DNA of 64,000 nt, taken from positions 1,415,191 to 1,479,190 of the forward strand of contig OZ022241.1 in assembly GCA_963978895.1 (NCBI GenBank). Reading direction: 5' to 3'. A model generated the notes under the pieces. That model did no database searches. It saw only the letters and a program-made list of their open reading frames with translations, and was not told the origin of the DNA. The position numbers were made by a program, and so were the translations under genes. This document shows positions 41,400 to 52,587 of the stretch, piece by piece. This DNA is from Erpobdella octoculata. Taxonomy: Eukaryota > Annelida > Clitellata > Hirudinida > Erpobdellidae. The stretch's first letter is position 1; every line of letters starts with the position of its first letter.

Positions 41400-42280
41400 A
41401 CTGGACCTACCATACAAACTTTATATAACCAAACAAAAGGGATATAGGCACACAGACAAAGGACACAGGGCGGGAAATAAAGAAATTGTTATTTTTAGGT
41501 GTTTTTGTTGTTTTTCTGTTTGTTTTTTTATTGTATGTTGAAATTGGAAATTATTTATGGATTTATATGTATGCTTTTTAATATGTGTATATTAAATAGT
41601 ATGTAACAAGCAATTTTCATATTAATCTTAATTTATTTTGCACATTTAGTCAAAAACGGCACAATAAAGTAGTTTATTTGTATCCGTATATAATGTTGCG
41701 AGACAAATTTTAACTTATGTATATTTTGTATTAGGTAGTTTTCATCTATAGATTGAGTTATTTTTATTTAAATGGATTTTAAGAGCTGATATATTGTATA
41801 TTTTATGGAAAAACGGCTCCATAAATCAGTTCGTTTTTTTGTTTTGTTTTTTTTTTTTTGATAATTTTTAATGTTTGTATATCATGCAATAAGTAACAAT
41901 AAAGCATTCAGCTTAAACTTTAGTTATTTTCATCTAATTGGATTAAAAGAGCTGGCATATTCAATTAATTTACCGATTTTAAGGCCGATTTTGAAAATCG
42001 TCTGTAATTTTTTTAAACGATGAGTTGGAAGGGTGGATTTTTAACTAATTGTTGCTAACACATATACCTACAAAACAAAATATCAAACTGCTTTGCTTCC
42101 AATTATGCCAGCTTTTTTTTAATTCTCCTGGACTAACCGGGAACTACATAAGCTTCGGCAGCAGTTTTTAAATGTTCTAATGTGATGTAATTTCTGGTTT
42201 TTTTAAATGATTTATGTTTTAATTGGTCTTTAGTTTTGTTTTAAATATCATTTACGTTAAAAACCGGCCATTTATTATAG
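41400..42280. other. 3' non-coding part of the unclassified transposon
   Basis: T-rich DNA, with no further frame of interest before the right inverted repeat (GAAATCGGCCGATGACGCTA). Confidence 0.4.
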
Positions 42281-42412
42281 AAATCGGCCGATGACGCTAT
42301 ACTAGAACTTTACCAAAAAGTGTTCTTATTATAAGTTATATATTCAATCAATTTGAATTCCAATTATTTCCGGTGTTTTTAATTATTTTTTCGTTATTAT
42401 AATTATATATTT

Positions 42413-42429
42413 ACTAGCGGGGTGCCCGG
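42413..42429 (-). mobile_element. Helitron 3' end, minus strand
   Basis: Plus-strand ACTAGCGGGGTGCCCGG is the inverse of a CCGGGCACCCCGCTAGT Helitron end. The element would extend to the right through the minisatellite; its 5' end is obscured by the tandem duplication. Confidence 0.5.
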
Positions 42430-42439
42430 TTAGGTCGTT

Positions 42440-42680
42440 GCTATTGCCCCAGCGGTTTTGCCGTGGAAATAATCGGTAAAATTGCTACTGAGCCGGCGGC
42501 AGTACCGCCGGTGAAATTGCTACTGAGCCGGCGGCAGTACCGCCGGTGAAATTGCTACTGAGCCGGCATTCTCGCCGGTGAAATAATAGGTAAAATTGCT
42601 ACTGAGCCGGCAGTACCGCCGTGTCGCCGTGGCAATAATCGTTAAATTGTGCCGGCATGAAATGTATTTTGGCGGTCATT
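42440..42680. repeat. GC-rich minisatellite, unit about 35 bp
   Basis: Repeated AAATTGCTACTGAGCCGGCG and GCAGTACCGCCGGTG. Each unit can form a CCGGCGG...CCGCCGG hairpin. Confidence 0.85.
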
Positions 42681-43295
42681 TTTGTAATAATTTTTTTTCT
42701 GATTATTTTGCAGGACCACAGCGGTTTTTTTATAATAATAATTTTTTATGAATAATTTGCAGAACCACGGCGGGTTTTTTTTTTAATTATTTTCTAATGA
42801 ATATTTTTTAGGACAACCAAAATCAGCGACTAGGACTAGAATAACTTATGAGAACAGGCTTCTCAAATAGAGATGTTAAGAAGTTAGAGATAGTGTGGTA
42901 TGCAAAAAAATAAAGGTGAACCAGCTACGCCACTTGCTTGGAAAATAGAAGCTTTAGTGAGCTTGCGTCGACGCTTCTGGAATAGTATAAGTTTTTTGCG
43001 ACATTAACTAGCGCCTGCAAATATCTGTTTGCCCTTCCCCGTTACGCTTTCGGGCTTGAAAAAACTGCTTTGGTGATTTCGTCGGTCATCGTGACGTAAC
43101 TGTACATCGACCAGGCATTATGGTGTGCTCGTGCTACAGGTTTAGACAATTTTTTTTTATTATAGTGTAAATAATTTTAACAAGAATAAAAAAATCACAA
43201 CTAATTGCATGAGTACACTTTTTATTACTAGTCTGGCACAAAACCAGTTGATATGAAACAAGTAAAGGAGAAAACGAGTTCTTCAAAAGAAACTT

Positions 43296-44708
43296 TTATT
43301 TAAAGTAAACCTGATTCGCAAATCTAAAAGACAAACAGAAAAGTTTGTAACAACAATAATAATAATAATAAAACAAATCAAAACATTTTGTAACTGCTAC
43401 GACAGTGGGTGCAAAAAAAAGCCCTGCTAGTAGGTGTTTTGTTAATTTTCTGGCAAATAAAATGCACCCACTGCAGGCAGCAGTCACACATAATCGTGTC
43501 CCCTACGTTTGCATCTCTTCGACACGTTCTACAGGTGTAATTTGGATGCTCCTTCTTCGTTTTTACTGTAAAAATTGAATACATTAAAAATTAGTTTTCT
43601 GTTGTTTACTTGCAACACAATTTCAAAGTTATTTTAACTTACTCAATTCTAAAACTGTGGTCCACGCATCCACAGCAAACAGGCCTTTGAACAATGGAAG
43701 ATGTTGAGACACTTCCGGCTCTGTTATGGCTGTGGAGACATCTATAAACGGACTCACGCTTTCAACGAGGCATCCCTCCTTCACCACCCTTCCAGCCTCC
43801 TCTTCACCCAGAATCCATGAAAGAAACACTAATTAAGAAAAACAAAGTTAAAAACAAAAATGATTTCTTTACTCAAATTTTTTTCTTCTCTTTTTCCAGC
43901 ATAGCTGAAAATTTTCTTGGCAGCTTCTTATAATGGTCCAAGCGGCGGGTTTTTCTGGGCCTTCTGGAACCACGAGCAACTTTCGGAAGCTCGAGTCCTG
44001 ACAATTCTATCGATGGCTGGTTCGGTTGCTCAGTGTCAGCTTTATCCAACCGCCGCCGCTTGTTTACCGGCTAAACCGGCTGATCCACTATTCCAAAAGC
44101 AAATTATTTTAATAGCTTATAACAAAAAGTTACCTCATAACATGTAATTTTTACCTAGGGTGACTTGAACATTTTCCTTCTGACAATCCTGGAGAACACG
44201 ATCATCACTTGAGCACAATTGATCAGACACGTTATCCACTGCTCCAAAAGCGAAATTATTTTAATAGCTTATAACAAAAAGTTACCTTATAACATGTAAT
44301 ATTTACCTAGGTTGACTTGAACACCATCACTTGAGGCCAACTGATCAGCAGACAGGTCACCCACTGTTAAAAAAGCAAAATTATTTTAATAGCTTATAAC
44401 AAAAAGTTACCTTATAACATGTAATATTTACCTAGGTTGACTTGAAAATCTTTCTTTTGTTGGATACAATTTCGGAGAACGCGAAATGTTGCCAGGTACT
44501 TCTCATACGTGGGCTTTCACAAATCCTGCATGGCGTTGGCCAGTGAACGAAACAAGAGGTGGGCCTCTGTAAAAATCTCCTCCCGAGTCATTGTTTTTCG
44601 CCTTTCTGTAATATTTTCCATTGCAATTGGTGTCCAATTGTCAGGACAAGGTGGATTTTCTTCTTCTTCCTGTTGAAAAAAACAATAATATTTTTTAAGG
44701 GGCGCCAA
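43296..44708 (-). CDS. PHD-finger gene of a mobile element, copy 1
   Basis: Likely exons on the minus strand: one starting after TTTTTTTCAACAG (EEEENPPCPDNWTPIAMENI); several short duplicated exons at 44.1-44.5 kb ending in VQVNL|gt or VQVTL|gt, separated by ~80-bp introns; a basic exon (NKRRRLDKADTEQ, SRRPRKTRRLDHYKKLP); an exon around 43829-43643 (SWILGEEEAGRVVKEG); and a last exon from 43565 with a PHD finger. The finger is YTCRTCRRDANVGDTIMCDC, WVHFICQKI, FFCTHC, a C4-H-C3 pattern. A TGA interrupts the first exon frame after NAMQDL unless that exon ends there. PHD fingers read histone tails or occur in transposon proteins. The setting (Helitron ends, minisatellite, tandem copy) argues for the latter. 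Confidence 0.45.
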
Positions 44709-44812
44709 AAAATTAAGCAGGCATTTTAAAAATTTGCGACCGGAAGCAGGAAATCAATTTTTATGGGCGCCAAAAAATTAAGCAGGCATTTTAAAAATTT
44801 GCAAGGAGGAAC

Positions 44813-45159
44813 CACTGATCTCTATAATATAACTGGATTGCGCTTAGCCCATTATTGCAATAGAAATGTTGTCGCCAGTCTGCCGCCATTTTACCACTCT
44901 CAATTACCAATGCAGCCGTCGTGTTTACGTCGATCGTCGCATGATATACGAACAATTAGGGGGTTTTAATGAAATGACTGTTTTGCTCCCTTATATTGTC
45001 TATTAAAGCAATTACAAGCAGCGCAATTTGGCATTTTTAAACTTCTAAAAAGATTCCGTCGATAGCATCAGATAGGTAGGCATGGAGTTCCAAAATGGCG
45101 ACCAGCGGCGACTCCCAGGCAGGTCTAAGCGCAATCCAGTTATATTATAGAGATCAGTG
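44813..45159. mobile_element. MITE with 35-bp inverted repeats and 8-bp duplication
   Basis: CACTGATCTCTATAATATAA...CTTAG at the left is exactly mirrored at the right. The duplication is GGAGGAAC (44805-44812, 45160-45167). 347 bp, non-coding. It sits in the purine-rich array of the Helitron end. The corresponding part of duplication copy 2 is deleted. Confidence 0.85.
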
Positions 45160-45167
45160 GGAGGAAC

Positions 45168-45604
45168 GAGAAAGCGACAGGAAGCAGGAAATCGACTAGG
45201 AAAGCAGGGGTGGACATGTGTCCCCGGGCGCTTTTTTTAATGGGCGCCAAAAAATTAAGGAGGCATTTTAAAAATTTGCGACCGGAAGCGGGAAATCAAT
45301 TTTTATGGGGCGCCAAAAAATTAAGCAGGCATTTTAAAAATTTGCAAGGAGGAACGAGAAAGCGACAGGAAGCAGGAAATCGACTAGGAAAGCAGGGGTG
45401 GACATTTTAAAAATTTGCAATCGGGAAAGCGATTGGGAGAGGGAGAGCAAGCAGGAACGAGAAAGCAACCGGAAGCGGGAAAGCGACCGGGGCGGGAAAT
45501 CGACCGGGGGCGGGAAATCGACCGGGAGCGGGAGAGCAAGCGAGGAAGGAAACGGGAGCGAGAAAAACGATAGGAAAACCTTTAAAACACCGGGTACCCC
45601 GCTA
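45168..45604 (+). mobile_element. Helitron 3' end with purine array
   Basis: GGGAAATCGACCGGGAGCGG-type repeats, a GGGCGCCAAAAAATTAAG repeat, then ACACCGGGTACCCCGCTAGT. Duplicated at 52148-52256. Confidence 0.6.
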
Positions 45605-45949
45605 GTATAAAACTTAACTTAACTACACTTTCTTCAGCTGCAATACACAACAATCAAAATTTATCACAAATGTTGAACACATTGAACACGCCTGGCGCTG
45701 AATGCAAGAAAGGAGTGGAATTTCTGCCAATTAGGAACCGATAGCAGATCATTAACAATATGCACTGATGTTTATCTTGGACCTGCACGCGACTTACAGT
45801 TTATATAAACAATTTTAATTTGCGTAATATGAATACTATTCTAATTCTACTGCTAGAAAATATTTTAAATCAACAAATGCAATTGCAATTTAAAATTAAT
45901 CGTAACAACGGGGGGAAATTATCGATTACTATATTATTAGGTCGTTGCT

Positions 45950-46265
45950 ATTGCCCCGGCGGTTTTGCCGTGGAAATAATCGGTAAAATTGCTACTGAGC
46001 CGGCGGCAGTACCGCCGGTGAAATTGCTACTGAGCCGGCATTCTCGCCGGTGAAATAATAGGTAAAATTGCTACTGAGCCGGCGGCAGTACCGCCGGTAA
46101 AATTGCTAATGTGCCGGCAGTACCGCCGTGCCGCCGTGGCAATAATCGGTAAAATTGCTACTGAGCCGGCAGTACCGCCGTGCAGCCGTGGCAATAATTG
46201 GTAAAATTGCTACTGAGCCGGCAGTACCGCCGTGGCAATAATCGGTAAAATTGTGCCGGCATGAA
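45950..46265. repeat. GC-rich minisatellite, copy 2
   Basis: Same 35-bp unit as 42440-42680, with more units, so it expanded or contracted after the duplication. Confidence 0.85.
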
Positions 46266-47110
46266 ATGTATTTTGGCGGTCATTTTTGTAATAATTTTTT
46301 TTCTGATTATTTTGCAGGACCACTGCGGTTTTTTTATAATAATAATTTTTTATGAATAATTTGCAGAACCACGGCGGGTTTTTTTTTAATTATTTTCTAA
46401 TGAATATTTTTTAGGACAACCAAAATCAGCGACTAGAACTAGAATAACTTATGAGAACAGGCTTCTCAAATAGAGATGTTAAGAAGTTAGAGATAGTGTG
46501 GTATGCAAAAAAATAAAGGTGAACCAACTACGCCACTTGCTAGGAAAATAGAAGCTTTAGTGAGCTTGCGTCGACGCTTCTGGAATAGTATAAGTTTTTT
46601 GCGACATTAACTAGCGCCTGCAAATATCTGTTTGCCCTTCCCCGTTACGCTTTCGGGCTTGAAAAAACTGCTTTGGTGATTTCGTCGGTCATCTTGACCA
46701 GGGCCGGATTAAAGCATTTGGGGGCCCTAGGCCAGACAAATTGCGGGGCCCCTCGCATAAAATAAACTATAGATCAAGACTCTATTGAGAGTGGTATAAC
46801 ACCCTTTAACATATATACATGATACAGTAGGCCCTACAAACAACAATATAACGAAACCATTCACAATGCATTTGCAACTTGCAACAAATTCCAACCATCA
46901 TGCTAAACTTCGAAAGTACTACATTCATATGTCATATTACAATAAACAATCCCTCATGCTACCATCATACAAATTTACCAAAACGCAAGAAGTGACCATC
47001 CATCATTGTTTATTGATTATGAAGAAAATGTTGTACATCATAGATTATGTGATTACCTTTATAGTAACCTACATAACTTTGGCAGTTAGCTGAGTTAGGC
47101 TTCCTGGTGT

Positions 47111-49222
47111 CTACAGTGTTTTCTTCTTAGATTTCAATTTGGCAAATTCTGCAACAATACTTTCAAAGTTAATATTGTTGGTCAAGTCGGCTTCAATGGT
47201 CAAGAGAGACAAGTCACAAAGGTTCTCTTGGCCCACCGTTGAACGCAGCTGATTTTTCACTCTCTTTAGCACAGAAAATGATCTTTCTCCCTCCGTGTTA
47301 GCGACGGGCAATGTCAGGTAAAGTCTGAAGGCAGTATCGACGTTTGGAAACGCTTCAGATATTCCGTGTTCTCGCATGCGTCTCAAACAAGCTGGAGGTG
47401 AAACATCTTCTGTAGGATACTGCTTGATGTAACCAACGAATTGAATTAGCTCATCCTCAAACACTTCTTCTGCAATGTCAGTTGAGAAATGTGCCTGGAA
47501 TTTACGTGCAGACTCACGTAATTCAGCTTCAGAAGATGTCAACAACGTAAACAGGAAGCCAAACCGGTGCTTCAATTTCGAATACACCTCCGTTCTCCGA
47601 ACTAATTCCGTCAACAACGAATCTAGAATGGGAAGATATGTTGACGTCTTGAATCTTTCCCTGGGGGACAGCTGTACCTCGGAATCCACCTCGTTGAATA
47701 GCCGCCTCCTCTTCCTTGCTCGCGCATGTTCTGCCCGATAGCTAGAATCTTCCACCAACAACTTTGCTTTATCTTTATAGGAAAGGTAGGCTTCTTCAGT
47801 GCGAATGGAGCTGATGAATGAGTGCAAGCTTTCGTAAAGAGAAACACAGGTTGCAAGATCAATGTTCACTTTCTGCAAGGTTTTGCTTGTGGAATTGAAG
47901 CGTTCAAGAATGGAGTCCCAAACTACACACAGCACAGCCATTTCGAGAGTTTCCATTTTAGTGGCTAAACTGGATGCATCATTCCTTGCGGTTGCAGTCT
48001 GATCTTTGTCATTGGCAAGCTGTTGAAGAGCTGAAAGTATTCCTGAATAGTTATGTCTCAGAGCACGAGTTGCGTCAGCTCTAGCAGACCAACGTGTGGT
48101 TGACAAAGACTTCGGAACAATACCAAAACAAGAACAAATGCTGAAAGAATTGCCCAGCGGTGTGTGGAGGCGGAAAAAAAGTTGAACAGTGCTTGCACCA
48201 TCCCAAAGAATGATACAGCATGGACACAACATTCAGCGGCACATGTTCCAACAAGGTTCAGTGAATGAGCAGAACACGGAACGAACTCAACCAGCTTGTT
48301 CACACGCTTTAGTCTAGCTTGAACTTCTCTGTATTTCCCAGACATATTGCTAGCGTTATCATAACTTTGGCCACGACAGTCAGATATACAAATTCCATAT
48401 TCGGACAATGTTTCCAAGATGACTTTGGACAAAGTTTCACTATCATGACTGGAAATTGGAATGAATTTGATGAATCTTTCAACTGGTTTACCACTCAAAT
48501 CAATGAAACGCAGAATGAGGGTCAACTGGTCAACATGACAAATATCTGGAGTGGAATCCACGCTGATTGCGAAATACTTGGCTGTTTTCACTTGTGATAT
48601 GATAGTCAATAGAATTTCTTTAGCCATCAGCTGAATGAACTCATTACAAGTAGTGGAAGACAGATATGAAACAGAACCTCTACCGGCAATGCCATAGCGA
48701 GAAATATGACTGGCAAGAAACGGATCAAACTGAGAGAGAAGTTCAATCAATCCCAGAAAATTCCCATTATTGCAGGAGCCTCAAATCTCATCTTGTCCAC
48801 GAAAAGCAAGTCCTCTCTGTGCAAGAAATTTGACAACTGTAACAACCCTCCGAAGAACGTTCATCCAATAGCCACGTTCCATTTCAAACTGAGCATCAAG
48901 GTGAGAAGTAATGTGACCTTCGCTTTTACTAAGAGATATGCTAGCAACAACAGAATTTCGGTGTGCAACACTGTTCTCATGTTCCACTAGACGATACGAA
49001 TTTTTCCAGTCTTTAAAACCACTTGTGAATTGATTTACACTGCCAGAAAAGAGTTTGCATGCTGAGCAGTACACTCTGCCAGAAGTCTGAGAATAAAGTA
49101 GCCATGTTCGCTTAACAGTCTCATCATTTGGAAGTTTCCTGAAAAACATCGACGAAGTCAAGTACCTCGTTCTCCCATCATCATAAAGGTGTGCTGAATT
49201 AATGAAACTAATGTCGGTAACC
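47111..49222 (-). pseudogene. hAT transposase (TTF-type zinc finger, DUF4371 and dimerisation domains)
   Basis: From the acceptor TATATACAG at about 49223 the frame reads VTDISFINSAHLYDDGRTRY. A TTF-type finger follows (RVYCSACKLFS, then KNSYRLVEHENSVAHRNSV). An in-frame TGA at 48781-48783 interrupts it after GLAFRGQDEI. The frame then resumes with the DUF4371 catalytic region (YFAISVDSTPDICHVDQLTL; SYDNASNMSGKY; VPCSAHSLNLVG). A frameshift between about 48180 and 48120 precedes STTRWSARADATRAL. The C-terminal dimerisation region LTLPVANTEGERSFS ends at 47114. With one stop and one frameshift it is inactive. An N-terminal basic exon probably lies at 49506-49280. Confidence 0.85.
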
Positions 49223-50252
49223 TGTATATAGTTGGCTGCGATAAATGACGTTCGGAGTTCGTCCGTAACAGCTGTCTATGTAGCAGGATCCGTCAAACAA
49301 TGGTTGGATTTGGAAGGTGATTGTGGCCGTGGCGGTTCCGGTTCCTCTTCCACCGAGAAATTAGACGTGAGTAGACGGAGGCTTTGGTCTACAGAACAAG
49401 TCTGTAATTTTGGGCATGCTAGCCACGTCTTTCCGCTGTTTCTCTTCTTCCAGTGCTTTCTTTTTCCGTTTCTCATGGCAACTTTCGTACGAACGTCCGA
49501 TATCACGATTTCTTGCCCCCCTAAGGTTTTGCTGAAATGACGTCCCTGTTAAATGGTATGTAAAATTGGCTGAAACTTCATGCTTACTAACTCCGAAGAG
49601 ATTTTATACATGCGATTGCTGAGGTTGGGTCGTTACTTAAATATGGTACACTAGCCGGTAGAATAGAATGGCAAGTGTTACACAATCACATAAATCAAAT
49701 AAAACACATGCTTTTGTTGATCTCTTAGGCAACATTGTCACAGTCAGCCCATTGTTTATCAGTAGAATGAGCAGATAATGGAGCACAGCCCAGCGCTTGA
49801 TTTTCATGCTAAATCGGGGGTTAACGGACCTCGGGATTAACGGACCTCGGAATCCCGGGATTTATGAACCTCGGGATTAACGATATACAATCATCTCAAC
49901 ATGTTTTTGGAGACTAAATTAAAATTTACCGACAGACCTCTTAAGGCTTTGGCGTGCACATCAAGCACACAAATTTAAAAAAAGTATTATAGCATTCCAA
50001 TGCAGCCACGGAGATACAGCAGATCTATCATCTTAAATAGCATTATTACTATTACGCTGGAGGACGCCATTTCGATACGCCAAATTCAAACATTCAGCCG
50101 CGCTTTTCTAGACACACGCCATCGTCGATATTATTGAGCTTTTGAATTTTTGAAAAAGGCGCGACAAGTTTGTTAAATTTGATTGATCTTAGATACTACT
50201 CGATAAGATTTATTATTCAATCAATTCAACTGAACTGAAAAATAATATTTAC

Positions 50253-50313
50253 CTCTTTTTGCGTACATACGCATTTGTTGGAGACGGTCTCGATTTCTGG
50301 AAGTTGAAGCCAT
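50253..50313 (-). CDS. Possible first exon of the hAT gene
   Basis: MASTSRNRDRLQQMRMYAK followed by a good donor AAAAAGAG|GTAAAT. It lies inside the hAT element and upstream of its transposase. A small basic N-terminus is plausible, but the link is not shown. Confidence 0.35.
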
Positions 50314-50999
50314 GACTACAACTACTAAAAATTCTAAATACGATCTAGGAGATTCTTCTAAGTTCAAACGGATTACGGTACATTCAACGATTATATTCAA
50401 CGACTAGAATAAATATTAACAAATGATGTGATATGCATTGCAATGCCCGATGACGTCACATCGAACGCAGATGTTTACTGTGCCTTTTAATATCTAGAGA
50501 GAGAGAGAGTGAGACACCATAGAGTAAACTGAACTAATAAATAAGTCTTTTCTGCGTCTGCGTAATGCAAGGTGGTAGAAGTTTGACGTTGAGAGGGCCA
50601 GCAATTCGAGCCGGCAAATTAGTACCGTTCCGCCGTCCAGCCCGTCCTCAAAATTATACTTTACAATTACAACCACTGGCCACACTTTTTTACCTTGTTC
50701 AGCGCGGGGCCCCTAAAACCGCGGGGCCCTAGGCCATGGCCTAGTTGGCCTGTGCGTTAATCCGGCCCTGATCTTGACGTAACTGTACATCGACCAGGCA
50801 TTATGGTGTGCTCGTGCTACAGGTTTAGACAATTTTTTTTTATTATAGTGTAAATAATTTTAACAAGAATAAAAAAAATCACAACTAATTGCATGAGTAC
50901 ACTTTTTATTACTAGTCTGGCACAATACCAGTTGATATGAAACAAGTAAAGGAGAAAACGAGTTTTTCAAAAGAAACTTTTATTTAAAGTAAACTTGAT

Positions 51000-52125
51000 T
51001 CGCAAATCTAAAAGACAAACAGAAAAGTTTGTAACAACAACAATAATAATAATAATAATAATAAAACAAATCAAAACATTTTGTAACTGCTACGACAGTG
51101 GGTGCAAAAAAAGCCCTGCTAGTAGGTGTTTTATTAATTTTCTGGCAAAGAAAATGCACCCACTGCAGGCAGCAGTCACACATAATCGTGTCCCCTACGT
51201 TTGCATCTCTTCGACACGTTCTACAGGTGTAATTTGGATGCTCCTTCTTCGTTTTTACTGTAAAAATTGAATACATTAAAAATTAGTTTTCTGTTGTTTA
51301 CTTGCAACACAATTTCAAAGTTATTTTAACTTACTCAATTCTAAAACTGTGGTCCACGCATCCACAGCAAACAGGCCTTTGAACAATGGAAGATGTTGAG
51401 ACACTTCCGGCTCTGTTATGGCTGTGGAGACATCTATAAACGGACTCACGCTTTCAACGAGGCATCCCTCCTTCACCACCCTTCCAGCCTCCTCTTCACC
51501 CAGAATCCATGAAAGAAACACTAATTAAGAAAAAAAAAGTTAAAAACAAAAATGATTTCTTTACTCAAATTTTGAAACTTACGCTTTTTTTCATTCTTTT
51601 TCCAGCATAGCTGAAAATTTTCGCGGCAGCTTCTTATAATGGTCCAAGCGGCGGGTTTTTCTGGGCCTTCTGGAACCACGAGCAACTTTCGGAGGCTCGA
51701 GTCCTGACAATTCTATCGATGGCTGGTTCGGTTGCTCAGTGTCAGCTTTATCCAACCGCCGCCGCTTGTTTACCGGCTAAACCGGCTGATCCACTATTCC
51801 AAAAGCAAAATTATTTTAATAGCTTATAACAAAAAGTTACTTCATAACATGTAATTTTTACCTAGGGTGACTTGAACATTTTCCTTCTGACAATCCTGGA
51901 GAACACGATCATCACTTGAGCAAAATTGATCAGACACGTTATCCACTGCTCCAAAAGCAAAATTATTTTAATAGCTTATAACAAAAAGTTACCTTATAAC
52001 ATGTAATATTTACCTAGGTTGACTTGAAAATCTTTCTTTTGTTGGATACAATTTCGGAGAACGCGAAATGTTGCCAGGTACTTCTCATACGTGGGCTTTC
52101 ACAAATCCTGCATGGTGTTGGCCAG
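51000..52125 (-). pseudogene. PHD-finger gene, copy 2, frameshifted
   Basis: Matches 43296-44520. The PHD exon reads the same as far as INKTPTSRAFF. One base is missing in the A-run at about 51106-51112 (seven A against eight in copy 1), so the last Cys pair THC is lost. One internal short exon and the first exon are also deleted. Confidence 0.6.
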
Positions 52126-52147
52126 TGAACGAAACAAGAGGTGGGCC

Positions 52148-52256
52148 TCGACCGGGGGCGGGAAATCGACCGGGAGCGGGAGAGCAAGCGAGGAAGGAAA
52201 CGGGAGCGAGAAAAACGATAGGAAAACCTTTAAAACACCGGGTACCCCGCTAGTAT
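52148..52256 (+). mobile_element. Helitron 3' end, duplicate
   Basis: CGGGAAATCGACCGGGAGCG to GGGTACCCCGCTAGT, as at 45604. Confidence 0.6.
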
Positions 52257-52587
52257 AAAACTTAACTTAACTACACTTTCTTCAGCTGCAATACACAACA
52301 ATCAAAATTTATCACAAATGTTGAACACATTGAACACGCCTGGCGCTGAATGCAAGAAAGGAGTGGAATTTCTGCCAATTAGGAACCGATAGCAGATCAT
52401 TAACAATATGCACTGATGTTTATCTTGGACCTGCACGCGACTTACAGTTTATATAAACAATTTTAATTTGCGTAATATGAATACTATTCTAATTCTACTG
52501 CTAGAAAATATTTTAAATCAACAAATGCAATTGCAATTTAAAATTAATCGTAACAACGGCGGGAAATTATCGATTACTATATTATTA

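Larger units (their letters stand above)
38312..42309 (+). mobile_element. Unclassified DNA transposon, 6-bp target duplication TTACCA
   Basis: Terminal inverted repeats of about 33 bp start AGTTCTAGTATAGCGTCATC. The duplication TTACCA (38306-38311, 42310-42315) includes the last bases of the Merlin terminus, so it inserted into the Merlin tip. It holds one long plus-strand gene. Dada- or IS3EU-like groups have 6-7-bp duplications, but I cannot assign it. Confidence 0.75.
33933..42314 (-). mobile_element. Merlin DNA transposon with nested insertions
   Basis: Inserted between 8-bp duplications AAAAAGTG (33925-33932, 42315-42322). The empty site is seen inverted on the other arm at about 56820-56835. 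Inverted repeats of about 300 bp lie at 34008-34308 and 37998-38308 (GGTAAAAGCGAACAAGTAGA). Outside the left one are 75 extra bp of GGTAAA-rich filler. A further partial terminus copy lies at 37895-37984. The transposase gene is 35595-34375 (minus). A Mutator-like element is nested at 35851-37497, and another transposon (38312-42309) sits at the very right tip. Confidence 0.8.
32543..42364. repeat. Left arm of large inverted duplication
   Basis: In reverse orientation 32543-33545 matches 62991-64000, 33545-33932 matches about 56825-57215, and 42315-42364 matches about 56783-56825. The arm is interrupted by the Merlin insertion 33933-42314. It covers the 5' end of gene 1. Divergence looks like several percent. 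Confidence 0.85.
42430..45936. repeat. Tandem duplication, copy 1 (3.5-kb unit)
   Basis: Starts TTAGGTCGTTGCTATTGCCC, which recurs at 45937. The unit contains the GC minisatellite, the PHD-finger gene, a MITE, a purine array with a Helitron end, and a 330-bp AT-rich tail (45605-45936) repeated at 52257-52587. Confidence 0.9.
46699..50770 (-). mobile_element. hAT transposon, 4.07 kb, decayed
   Basis: Termini CAGGGCCGGATTAA and TTAATCCGGCCCTG, with a perfect 8-bp duplication ATCTTGAC (46691-46698, 50771-50778). The uninterrupted site appears in duplication copy 1 at about 43087 (GTCATCGTGACGTAACTG). It encodes a ZMYM/TTF-type transposase on the minus strand. Confidence 0.9.
45937..52587. repeat. 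Tandem duplication, copy 2, with hAT insertion and a deletion
   Basis: Same order as copy 1 but with a 4.07-kb hAT at 46699-50770. The sequence corresponding to about 44577-45498 is deleted (junction at GTGGGCCTCGACCGGGG, 52141) and one of the short duplicated exons of the PHD gene is missing. Confidence 0.85.
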
